From positions 1-64,000 of the IMG/VR virus record IMGVR_UViG_3300008113_000012: a stretch of DNA of 64,000 nucleotides; one strand, written 5' to 3'. Under the pieces are notes generated by a model. The model searched no databases. It was not told the DNA's origin and saw only the letters and a list, made by a program, of their open reading frames with translations. Shown piece after piece: positions 1-9,200 of the stretch. The DNA comes from a virus. Numbering within the stretch: position 1 is the stretch's first letter; each line of letters begins with the position of its first letter. The position numbers were made by a program, and so were the translations under genes.

Positions 1-1020
1 ACCTTTTTTCACTGCGCCAATAACTCGAACAGGTACACGCCCTTTTAGTGCAACATAAGTACCGCCTTCTAATTCGCTATTCATCATGTAAGCAGGATTT
101 GTACTTACTGCACCAATTGCACGTTTGCCCCATGAACTAGCAGTTACTTCTTTTTCTCCACCTACTACCATAACAGTACCTGGTGCATATTCTGCATCTG
201 CAAGATATTTTTCTGCTAAGTCAGCAAATCTAGCTGTTGAAGCTATACCTTGGAATACATTAGCAAATAAATCTCCAGACCCGTCTCTAGCTGCAATAGT
301 ACTTGCGGTTGCTGCTGTAGCAGCAGTTCTTGCTGTTCCTGCAACATTTATACTATTTGCCTTTGTTGCATAACTAGCGGTTCCCCAAAATGTATGAGCT
401 GATCCTGTTGTAATACCTGTTATTCCGGTATTAACTAAAGTTAACCCCTGCTTAATAACTGAGAAACCTGTAAGATCTGTTTCTATTGCAGTGTCAACTG
501 TAAATTCATCTGCTGAAATAATATAAACAGTTTCATCATCGATTACTGCTTCTACAATAGCATGAATTCCTCCGCCTGGGGTATCTACTACTGTTCTAGA
601 TCTCATCTGTGTAGTGCCAAGACCCGGAGCAGTTTGTGGTCCAATTAACACATAATCGTCTGCATCAGTACGTGCATACAATTGATTATTACCATTATCA
701 AACCAAAGATCGCCAGTGCTTAACCCTGCAGGAGCAGTTGTTTTTACTTCTGCACCGCCTGTTGTACGCCAAACATTGTTTTTATCATAAAACTTTAATT
801 TGTTTTTTTCACTATCAAACCAAAGTTGTCCACTAGTAGGACGTGGAGGTGCGCTAGTGCCTGAGAAATTCTCCAGCAAATGTAAGAAATTCTCATTTTG
901 TACTTCACCATAACCTGCGTAGTTCTTACCGATAAGTTTAATATCGAGTGTACTGTCGATCGTACCGTCTTCTACTACTGTTAGTGTTGTACCATTATAC
1001 TTGTCAATACTATATGGCAT
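1..1020 (-). CDS. Distal tail/fibre structural protein, 3' end outside window
   Basis: An open frame runs without a stop from an ATG at 1020 to the window edge (340 codons visible), so the C-terminus is missing. The first ~250 residues share a domain with the next two upstream genes: an IGKNYAGYGE-type motif, LLENF, then two GQLWFD/GDLWFD motifs. The visible C-terminal part (YADLAEKY-like, then APGTVMVVGG and STNPAYMMN) is paralogous to the 195-aa protein at 4950-5537. It therefore looks like a fusion of two modules that are separate elsewhere in this cluster. A purine-rich GGGGTGG lies just upstream of the ATG. It is the last visible gene of the minus-strand baseplate and fibre operon. A structural role is inferred from context and module sharing; the exact position in the virion is unknown. 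Confidence 0.72.
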   Translation of the reverse strand, partial: MPYSIDKYNGTTLTVVEDGTIDSTLDIKLIGKNYAGYGEVQNENFLHLLENFSGTSAPPRPTSGQLWFDSEKNKLKFYDKNNVWRTTGGAEVKTTAPAGLSTGDLWFDNGNNQLYARTDADDYVLIGPQTAPGLGTTQMRSRTVVDTPGGGIHAIVEAVIDDETVYIISADEFTVDTAIETDLTGFSVIKQGLTLVNTGITGITTGSAHTFWGTASYATKANSINVAGTARTAATAATASTIAARDGSGDLFANVFQGIASTARFADLAEKYLADAEYAPGTVMVVGGEKEVTASSWGKRAIGAVSTNPAYMMNSELEGGTYVALKGRVPVRVIGAVKKG

Positions 1021-1044
1021 TTAGTTCCACCCCTTAACTTTATA

Positions 1045-1052
1045 TATTTAGT
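1045..1052 (-). promoter_or_regulatory. Candidate T4-type late promoter
   Basis: On the minus strand this reads ACTAAATA, one mismatch class away from the T4 late consensus TATAAATA. It lies 24 nt upstream of the ATG at 1020 and overlaps the stop codon of the preceding gene. It is one of several such sites in front of late genes in this window. Confidence 0.4.
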
Positions 1053-2166
1053 TCAAATCAGCCCAAGTGCCTGGTGCGCCTGCAACAGTGCAAACTTGAA
1101 CTACATTATCTGTTGTGTTATATATTAACTCGCCTTCTTCTGCATCTATTGCATCTCGATCGCCAGTAGTATATAACGGTAATTTAAATTTTGTACTTGC
1201 TCTAAAACTGCCTGCAACATCTAGCGTGTACGCAGGTGATGATTGAAAAATACCAATTCTTTCGTTTTGACAATCAATCTTAATAGCATCTTTAGTTCCA
1301 CTACCGTTTTTAACACGGATAGCAAACTCTGTAACACTTGAATTGATTGATTCTATTTTAAATTGAGATGTTGAAACATATACTTCAATTTTTCCGCCTA
1401 GAAGCATTAACTTTCCTGGAGTTGCAATACCAACAGCATCACCAGGAAGGGACAATGTGCCTCTCGCATAAATGAAAGGATCAGTCGTACTTAAGAAATC
1501 ATTAGTAGTTTTTAAGGTTTGTGAACTTACATCAAACAGTGCATCAGATTCTGTAGCTCTTACATTGAATTTCATACCTGCCAAAGTACCTGCATTAAAT
1601 CCTGGTTTAATTGTTCCAGTAAATCCTGGAATAGCAGTTATTGGTTGAAATGCAACGGTATTTTTACTAAAAATTCCAAGTAAAGTTTGTGCTACCCACA
1701 AATAAACAACTACTCGCAATGCACCATTGCTATCGTAAATAGACTCAACAGTAAATCCAGAAAGTCCTTGTGTATCTTTGTATATAGGACCTGCTAGTTG
1801 TAAATCTGTACCGTCAAAGAAATGTAATTGATTTTCTGCACTATCGATCCACAAATCACCTTGTACTAGATTTGTTGGTGCTGTACCAGTAACTAGTGGG
1901 CCGCTACCTATTCGAAAACCGTTGCCGTCGTATACTTTTAGTCTATTTTCAGCAGTATCAAACCATATTTGTCCAGTAATAGGATTGTTAGGTTCACTTG
2001 TATTTGCAAAATTTTCTAATAGCTTTACTAAGTTTTCGTTAATAAACTCGCCGTATCCTGAGACATTCTTACCAATAAGAGTAAGATCCGTAGCTATCTG
2101 ATCAATTGCACTATCTACAACTTCTGCTAACAAAGAACCGTCTGTTTTATTAATCTTATAAGTCAT
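1048..2166 (-). CDS. Distal tail/fibre structural protein
   Basis: The 372-aa product has the cluster's shared N-terminal domain (LTLIGKNVSGYGEFINENL, then GQIWFD and GDLWID with interspersed W/F-rich strands). A middle region with a SKN-x-AF motif aligns with both neighbours. The C-terminus ends with the recurring module YTTGDRDAI, EGELIYNTT, GTWADLN, a common ending of phage fibre proteins. Its start overlaps the upstream stop by one base (TAATG), which suggests translational coupling. No enzymatic motif is visible. Probably a homotrimeric fibre or baseplate-attached protein; the evidence is paralogy and position. Confidence 0.72.
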   Translation of the reverse strand: MTYKINKTDGSLLAEVVDSAIDQIATDLTLIGKNVSGYGEFINENLVKLLENFANTSEPNNPITGQIWFDTAENRLKVYDGNGFRIGSGPLVTGTAPTNLVQGDLWIDSAENQLHFFDGTDLQLAGPIYKDTQGLSGFTVESIYDSNGALRVVVYLWVAQTLLGIFSKNTVAFQPITAIPGFTGTIKPGFNAGTLAGMKFNVRATESDALFDVSSQTLKTTNDFLSTTDPFIYARGTLSLPGDAVGIATPGKLMLLGGKIEVYVSTSQFKIESINSSVTEFAIRVKNGSGTKDAIKIDCQNERIGIFQSSPAYTLDVAGSFRASTKFKLPLYTTGDRDAIDAEEGELIYNTTDNVVQVCTVAGAPGTWADLN

Positions 2167-4292
2167 TAGATAATCCTACCAGTAAAAATTATGTAGTTTA
2201 TTGTTAAGTATGGATTCATAACATTTAACGGAACATCAGTTATTACTGAATCTACGCCACCTGCGGTGGTTAAGAATTTAGTAAAACCTGGAATCATCTG
2301 TGCAGTACGGCCAACTGAATCACTATCAGTTATGCTGGCTGCTCCGCCTGTATCATCACTTGGAGCATAAAACTGTGTGCCGCCTGCTCCAGTTAAATCA
2401 TGAGTATGATCAGGCAAGTTATTAGTTAATATTGAGCGTTCTTCAACTCCATTTCCTAATCCTACTTGATCGGCTGTGATTTCTGTTACTCTATCTGCAC
2501 TAGATCCAATAGTTGGTCCAGCAGTTACCCCCGATGGTAATAAGGGAACAACTAATCCGTTGTTCATGTTATCAGCACCTAGCGGGAATCTTCCTCTAAG
2601 ATCAGGCAACCTAAATGTAGCTAGTCCCAAATAATCAGCAGGACCTTTATAAGTATTACCTAAAATTGCATACAATTCAGGGTACGAACTAATCTGAACT
2701 TCAGCGCCATCGCATAGCAAGTATCCGTTAGGAACAATTGATCCAGCAAATGGCATAATGCAACCTGCAGGAACAGTTGCTACTGTCGATAAGAAACTAG
2801 TCTTTGATAATTTTCTTACACCAGTTCCAACTCTATTAATTAAAAATTCATCAGTGCCTAATGATTCAAAAACTTCAGTTTTAGATGAAATTAAAGTTGG
2901 ACTTAGTGCTGTGGTAAACACTGCAACGCCTCCTACTTGTTGTCCATTAAAACTAATTGTGTTACTAGTAATGTCTCCAGTAATTGAAAAATTTGTTGGG
3001 CTAGTTAGTGTAGTGGCTGTACCTGTTACTGATCCATTAAATGCTCCGGAGAATTCTCCGGTAAACACAGTAGAACCATCTAAGTTTCCAACAGTGTTAG
3101 CAAATATTCTTTGATAACGTTTATCTTCAGCACCTAAATCCCAACTATCATCGTCGATAGGTTTAACAGTATTAGTTAAAGTAGTTCCTTCAATGCTTGC
3201 GCCGGTCCCTACTCGCAAAGTTTTACCAATACTAGCACCACCTGTTGTTGTGATACTACCGTTTGTAAGTGTAGTAGAGTCGTTAATGGCTGTAATTTTA
3301 AGGCCGCCAGTAGCTGCAATTTTTCCGATAATGTCCAGTGCTTCAGTCGGTGCTTTGTTTATACCAACTTTAGAATCTACAACAGTAATAACATCGGTCG
3401 CTGTTCCGCCTTGATTAGTTCTAATAAAAATACTAGAACCTTCATTCTTATTGTACAGAACTGCTGCACCATTTTTAACAGTTAAAGATGTAGTTAAGTC
3501 GGCTCCGATAGTTAGCCCTGCATCATTACGAAGGTTAAGTCCATAATTTGAAGTACCAGTAACGTCAGTACGGAGGAAACTATTTGCATCTAACCCGTCT
3601 GGATACCCGGACACAATTAATTTAGATGCTCTATCTGCTGTACCCCAAAATTTATTAAGTACAGTACCATCAAGGTCAAAGTCTTTACTAGACATATTAA
3701 TACCTTGATTAATTGTAGTAAATCCAGAGATAACTGACTTCGGAGTAAATGCATCTTTACTAACAATTGCTATTATTTCTCCACTAACTATAAAATTTAA
3801 AATAGTATGATCAATATTAAAAGTATCAGTTGCTATTTCAATTTTTGGTCCGGATTGTGCGCCTTCACTAAACTGTGGGCCTACTAAAATCCAGCTAGAA
3901 CCAGACCATAGATATAATTGTTGATTTGCAGTATCGACCCATAGATCGCCAATAACTGCCGTAGTTGGCTGTAGTGTTTTCTTTGTAACATTGCCGGCAG
4001 CTACCCAACTAGTGGCGCCACCGCCATCGACAGTACAAATTTTTAGCTGAGGCTGTGGTGGATTATTATCAGAATCTGTATCGTACCATAACTGACCAAT
4101 TACTGGATTTACAGGTGCTGTAGCACTGGCAAAGTGTTCTAATAAATGTAGGAAATTTTCTGCTAGAACTTTAGAATAACCTGTATAGTTCTTACCTACA
4201 AATCCTAAACTTGTTTCGACATTGATTGTTTGATCTTCTACAGTAATACTACCGTAGTTCGGTTTGTCTGTGCGGTCTATTTCATATGACAT
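2166..4292 (-). CDS. Short-tail-fibre-like protein with tail collar domain
   Basis: The 708-aa product starts with the same N-terminal domain as its two neighbours (GFVGKNYTGYSKVLAENFLH, then GQLWYD, GDLWVD). A central beta-rich region has repeats such as GGLKI and LRVGTGASI. The C-terminal third carries a phage tail collar domain at about residues 505-580: GCIMPFAGSIVPNGYLLCDG, then FRLPDLRGRFPLG. It is followed by LPDHTHDLTG, as seen in T4 gp12-type short tail fibres and in many collar-domain tip proteins. In T4, gp12 anchors the baseplate to the cell surface, so a receptor-contact role is plausible. Start and stop overlap the neighbouring genes by one base each (TAATG). This is the best candidate for a gp12-like adhesin, but it is not a simple gp12 orthologue because the N-terminus differs. 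Confidence 0.78.
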   Translation of the reverse strand: MSYEIDRTDKPNYGSITVEDQTINVETSLGFVGKNYTGYSKVLAENFLHLLEHFASATAPVNPVIGQLWYDTDSDNNPPQPQLKICTVDGGGATSWVAAGNVTKKTLQPTTAVIGDLWVDTANQQLYLWSGSSWILVGPQFSEGAQSGPKIEIATDTFNIDHTILNFIVSGEIIAIVSKDAFTPKSVISGFTTINQGINMSSKDFDLDGTVLNKFWGTADRASKLIVSGYPDGLDANSFLRTDVTGTSNYGLNLRNDAGLTIGADLTTSLTVKNGAAVLYNKNEGSSIFIRTNQGGTATDVITVVDSKVGINKAPTEALDIIGKIAATGGLKITAINDSTTLTNGSITTTGGASIGKTLRVGTGASIEGTTLTNTVKPIDDDSWDLGAEDKRYQRIFANTVGNLDGSTVFTGEFSGAFNGSVTGTATTLTSPTNFSITGDITSNTISFNGQQVGGVAVFTTALSPTLISSKTEVFESLGTDEFLINRVGTGVRKLSKTSFLSTVATVPAGCIMPFAGSIVPNGYLLCDGAEVQISSYPELYAILGNTYKGPADYLGLATFRLPDLRGRFPLGADNMNNGLVVPLLPSGVTAGPTIGSSADRVTEITADQVGLGNGVEERSILTNNLPDHTHDLTGAGGTQFYAPSDDTGGAASITDSDSVGRTAQMIPGFTKFLTTAGGVDSVITDVPLNVMNPYLTINYIIFTGRII

Positions 4293-4903
4293 TATGCTAC
4301 CTCACTTAAACCAGTTAAACTTTGAATACGCACAGTATAGTCAATTTGAATTAGACGATTTAATGATTTTTGAACTGGGTGAAAAATAACGTGAGTTAAC
4401 AACCGTCCTGAACCAGTTGGATCATAAGATTTTAATCCTAATTCATCAAATACAAATGTTCCATTTGTATTAGTAGAGTTATCAAATGCATCTTGTACGC
4501 CGGGCTCGCCGTAGTCAAGTAAACAAGTAATAAAGACATCAGTATAGTTTGTACCAGTAACATGACGTGTTTCAATTTTATTACGAATTGGATCAATGTT
4601 TATGCTTGACTGATCATCAACAACCTTAGAGTAAGTTTCGTTATATAAACTTGCATTAGTTCCTGTTGAATTTGGTGTTAAATATGTAATAATACCAGTA
4701 GGATCAATTGTTGTCCCGCCGTTACCAAACGCCATTTGATAGATAAATCCTTGTCCAGCATTTGCAATGCTCTCTGCTAGAGAAATACTCATGTTTTCAT
4801 AATGAATTGCATTACGCTTATTAATATACACTTCGCCTGTTTCAGGGTTATGTATTTTAATATGTCCTTCGATGTGGATTCCTGTTAAGTCTTTACCTTG
4901 CAT
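4292..4903 (-). CDS. Conserved-type virion protein, function unknown
   Basis: This 203-aa protein begins MQGKDLTGIHIEGHIKIHN and contains a GEVYINKRNAIHYENMS segment and a FDELGLKS motif near the C-terminus. It has no signal peptide, membrane segment or catalytic motif. The beta-rich composition and its position between fibre genes suggest a small structural or fibre-adaptor protein. Its stop overlaps the next start by one base (TAATG), so it is translationally coupled to the collar-domain protein. A late-promoter-like GGTAAATA lies 17 nt upstream of the ATG. I do not recognise a named T4 counterpart. Confidence 0.65.
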   Translation of the reverse strand: MQGKDLTGIHIEGHIKIHNPETGEVYINKRNAIHYENMSISLAESIANAGQGFIYQMAFGNGGTTIDPTGIITYLTPNSTGTNASLYNETYSKVVDDQSSINIDPIRNKIETRHVTGTNYTDVFITCLLDYGEPGVQDAFDNSTNTNGTFVFDELGLKSYDPTGSGRLLTHVIFHPVQKSLNRLIQIDYTVRIQSLTGLSEVA

Positions 4904-4920
4904 AGTTGTTCTCTTTTGTG

Positions 4921-4928
4921 TATTTACC
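4921..4928 (-). promoter_or_regulatory. Candidate T4-type late promoter
   Basis: The minus strand reads GGTAAATA followed by CACAAAAGAG, ahead of the ATG at 4903. It resembles the other TAAATA sites that precede late genes here. The short distance to the start codon leaves only a brief leader. Confidence 0.35.
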
Positions 4929-4949
4929 TAATAATATTAAGTACGTAGA

Positions 4950-5537
4950 TTATAATACTACTGCCATTACGATTCCTGCTTCTAAATCATCTTTAGATTC
5001 TAAACTTTTTGCAAAAACAGCATTAGCAGAAAAATTAGCCAGTGCAACTTGCGCAAAACCAGGAACATTACTAGTAACTAATAAATCTCCTTTAGCAACT
5101 GAACCTACTACTTTTACAGGAACCTTACCTCTAAGAGCCACTGCTTGTCCGGTACTTTCACTATTCATTACATATGCCGGGTTAGTAGAAATAACGCCAG
5201 CAACTCTAGTATCTGCAAATTTTTCTGTAATAGTAATTTCATCACTTCCGCCAAATACTACAACAGTACCTGGGTCATATGGCATATCACTAATATATTT
5301 TTCTGCTAAGTCAGCATATTGTGCCGACGATGCAATTCCTCTAAATACAGTTGCATATATATCTGCACTACTGTCTCTAACAGGAATAGTATTTGGTATT
5401 GCTGCAACTGATGCAGTTCTATTAACCCCAGCAACTCTTAAGCTGTCAGATGTTTCTGCTGTGCCTGCAAGACTATCTCCTTCTTGCAATTCTTGTATAT
5501 TTGATCCGTTTAATACTAGAGGATATCGGAGTGTCAT
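4950..5537 (-). CDS. Fibre-associated structural protein (stand-alone C-terminal module)
   Basis: The 195-aa product begins MTLRYPLVLNGSNIQELQEG. It then carries the module YADLAEKYISD, DPGTVVVFGG, STNPAYVMNSES, GKVPVKVVG and KGDLLVTSNVPGFA. The same module forms the visible C-terminal part of the truncated gene at 1-1020. Here it stands alone after a short N-terminal attachment region. An AAGGACAA sequence precedes the ATG. The family occurs in fibre and tail proteins of many phages; its biochemical role is unknown to me. Position inside the distal tail cluster supports a structural role. Confidence 0.65.
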   Translation of the reverse strand: MTLRYPLVLNGSNIQELQEGDSLAGTAETSDSLRVAGVNRTASVAAIPNTIPVRDSSADIYATVFRGIASSAQYADLAEKYISDMPYDPGTVVVFGGSDEITITEKFADTRVAGVISTNPAYVMNSESTGQAVALRGKVPVKVVGSVAKGDLLVTSNVPGFAQVALANFSANAVFAKSLESKDDLEAGIVMAVVL

Positions 5538-5547
5538 GTTGTTGTCC

Positions 5548-6222
5548 TTACGAAATTAAAGTTATGTTAGTTATCACTCCGATCCTCGAAGTGACTGGGA
5601 GAAATCCTGTAGCAATATTAATGTTAACTACTGTTCCTTGATTCTGTGTGATTGGCAAAAAATTATAAATTGTAGACCAAACTGGGGGTCTTGATACAGA
5701 CCCTGTACCAGTCTGTGCAAGAAATTTCTTAACATTGGTTAAGTTTCCAGGTAATAGTACAGTTTGGCTTGAGCTTAATTGGTAGGGGATAGAACCTAAA
5801 CTTCCTCCAGCTATATTCGAAGTTTCTGCTGAAATAACTCCATCGGTTATCGAGATGCCCGCGCCAATTTTTACGCCACCTAGTACAGTAGAACTAGCTG
5901 TTGGCAATGCATAATCTACACTTAAAACACTTGTTTCACTAATATTTAGACCCGAGCCGATTCTAACGCCACCTAATGCTTCTGCTGTAGCTGGTGGTAA
6001 AACGTAATCACTGTAATTTCTTACAGACAATACACCAGTATCGCTAATATTTAGACCGCTGCCTACTTTAACTGACCCTATAACAGTAGAAGAAGCTTGT
6101 TTTACTATAGCAGTCTTTAAATTAGCCAGAGTAATTTTTTTAGTGATAACTCCATCACTGATAGGAAACACAGCATTTTCTGCAGGCTGTTCAATTTTTG
6201 CTAGGTCTGATATTCGTGCCAT
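5548..6222 (-). CDS. Short repeat-containing tail fibre protein
   Basis: The 224-aa product starts MARISDLAKIEQPAENAVFP and then has three tandem beta repeats of the form LGGVxIGxGLNISxTxVLSV, between roughly residues 45 and 135 (IGSVKVGSGLNISDTGVLSV, LGGVRIGSGLNISETSVLSV, LGGVKIGAGISITDGVISAE). This pattern is typical of trimeric phage fibres built from stacked beta hairpins. The C-terminal 80 residues are unlike the repeats. The start lies two bases after the stop of the giant gene. It is probably a small fibre or fibre-connector attached near the giant protein. Confidence 0.68.
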   Translation of the reverse strand: MARISDLAKIEQPAENAVFPISDGVITKKITLANLKTAIVKQASSTVIGSVKVGSGLNISDTGVLSVRNYSDYVLPPATAEALGGVRIGSGLNISETSVLSVDYALPTASSTVLGGVKIGAGISITDGVISAETSNIAGGSLGSIPYQLSSSQTVLLPGNLTNVKKFLAQTGTGSVSRPPVWSTIYNFLPITQNQGTVVNINIATGFLPVTSRIGVITNITLIS

Positions 6223-6224
6223 GT

Positions 6225-9200
6225 TTAATCAAGCTCCAATGGTTCATTATCGTCTGTTAATAGTGTTACACCTTCGTCAGTTGCTAACACATATTGATAT
6301 TTATCAACCAAATACTGTGAGAATATTGTCTCAGTATTTTTAATAAAGTTGGCAATATCAGTGTTTGCGTAGGTTAAATCTTCATCATTTCTGTTCCAAA
6401 TGTGTCCAACTTTTTTAACTACTGTTACTTGTGCTTCTTCGTCTGCGGCAGTAGTTAATGTAACATTATTTGACGAATTATTGATTGTAAATTCAGCAGC
6501 TAGTTTTATATCGCCTTCTTTTGTTGTACCAACAGGGCTAAGTTCTGATATTGGTACTGCTGGGCTATATGGGTAACCGTTAGATTCTTTAAACAATGTA
6601 TAATTGTTTTTCTTTAATCTATATCCGCTAGCAAATACTTCCACAGAATTCTTAACAAGAGTAGTAGTTTCGTTAGCTGTCATTTCTCTACCTTGATATT
6701 GATATTCTGTTGTAAATGTGCTCGGTGTAAAGTTTAATGATATTGTTGCATCGACCCCATTACTAATCACAGTATCTGATATAATTCTATCTTTATACGG
6801 AATAGTTTCAGATGGTCCAATATCAAGTACAATAGTTCTAACTCTATGTAGTGCTGGTGCACCTGTACCTAATGTTGCTCTACGAAGTTGTCCAAGAACA
6901 TTACCTACCTTTGTAAAGTATTCAATACGCTCGCCGTTGATTTCAATAATACCGGGCAAGTTTAATGCAGGATTAGGCGGACTTAGATTATTACCGTCAA
7001 CTAGATAGATATTAAGATCTTTTTGTTGCAAGTCTCTAGCAAGTCTTGTAGATTTAGCTTTTGAAATACGTTTGTAATGTACACGATTTAACATGTCTTT
7101 AAACTGCATGTATCCATAACTAGCATTAACAATCCTATCACTAAAACAAATAACGTCTAACATATCAGATGTTAGAAGAGCAGTTTTTAACTTAATAGTT
7201 ACTAGATCAGAATCTAAATAATAATCAATACTATGTGTTAATAATTGATTGTTTTTAATGATCCAAACATAATCATCAATTGCAACAGTTCTATTCAGTT
7301 TAAATCTTTTACCAAGCAAGTTCTCATAACGGTAATAATCGTAAGAACCAGGTACAATTGATCCTGAAAAACTTGTAAACTCCGCAGTTCTTTGAATTTC
7401 CTCAACATCATGATTGAAGAATGAAATAACTTCTGTTGAACTTAAAGTCGGAGGAGCTGTAACAAATCTAATAAATCCAGAATCAATCGTATAATCAGCA
7501 TTGGCAAAAGATGAGACTGTTAATAATGCGCCGTCTTTATATACAGATTTTCTTAAATTTACACTCATAACTGCAATGTCAAAAATGTAATCTGAACCAT
7601 ATGCTAACTCAATACCGTCTACATACACCTTATAGTCTGTAGGTGTTGACACATATGGTCGAGATTTGTAAGTTGTTAGTGCATAATTTAAAACATCATC
7701 TGCAAGAGTAAAATACTCTGTTACGGATGGTTGTAAAATTTGTCCGTCTTGGATAACTAATACATTATTAGCAGCTGGTTCTTTTATACCTACAGGATTT
7801 GTCAAAGCAAACTCTTTATTAAGTCCGTTGCCAGCAATAGTTTCACTTCTAATAATAGAAGCTGCCTGATTTTGATCACTTGTTATCATATAAGTGATTA
7901 AAGATCCTTCAGCTATGCTAGATCCAAATCTAATACCTACCTTTCCTGGAGAGTCGTATGAATCGTTAGTGTTAAACAATTCATATGATACAGCCAATCC
8001 ATCAACTAGAACCACTGAGCCTAATCCTTGTAGTTGCCAGGCGGCTGCTGTTATATACTCTGATGTTGTGCCGTCAGCTACAAAATAATTAGTATCCATT
8101 AGATTATCAGCAGCTACACCAAACGATATTATGCTAACAATCTTCATACTAGCAGGTATTACTGTTAAAGTAATTGTTTGAGCTTGCCAGTTTACTGTGT
8201 AATCAATACCTTGTTTTAATATAACATTATCAATCTTAACAAATATCGATGCAAAGTTATTTAAAATTTGTCCAATAGTGAATTCATTAGTAACGCCGTT
8301 ACCGTATTGATTCTTAAAGTAAATTTTTGCAGAACCAGATGTAGGTAACTGATAAACTTTAATTGCCACTGCGTCTGTAATGTATCCTGGAACAATTTCT
8401 TCAGGAGCAGCACTTGTCATTGGAGTTACAAAGCCGTCACCGTCTAATATAATGTCATCAGGAGAAATACCTGTTGCGCTTGAATAAGCAAGGTCACCAC
8501 CACTTAACTGCGTATCATATTCGCCAGGTTGAGGAGCAAAACTTCCATCGCTTGTGCTCTTACGGAAAATAATTTTATCTCCGTTATTAATAGTTAAGTT
8601 TAAGCTAGGCAAATTAACTATAGAAGTTGTGCCGTTTCCAACAATAGTATCCATAACTACGTTTGGTTTGTTAGCCATAGGATATGATACAAAATCTGGG
8701 TCGTCAATTCTTATAAACGGATCATATGAATAACCAACAACAGCGCCGCCAGTACCTAGTACTGCAATAGCATCTAATGTGATTGAGAATCTGTTGTCAG
8801 CAATTACTTGACGAATTCTGTATGTTCCAGTGTAGTTACCAGTTGTTACTCCTGTAATTCTAACAAACATGTTGTCGGTTAAGTTATGAGGTGTAGCTGT
8901 AGTAATCCACACAGATGTAGTATCTAACGGAGATACTATTACAGAACTTATATTAACTGATACAAGCGGATTGTATCTAGAAATATAAACGTTAATTTTT
9001 TCTCCGTTTGACGGAGTATACGGTAATTTGAAGGACTGATACTGAGGTGTAGCTGTTCCAGTACCGCCTAGATTCTTAACTACTAACACTTGTGTGCCAA
9101 CAGTATAAGTTACATTGGTTGTACCTGCAACGGCATTCCAGTCAGTTGTACCAAGTGATACAATAGTATAATATCTGCCTTCAAAGAAGTTTCCAGCTTT

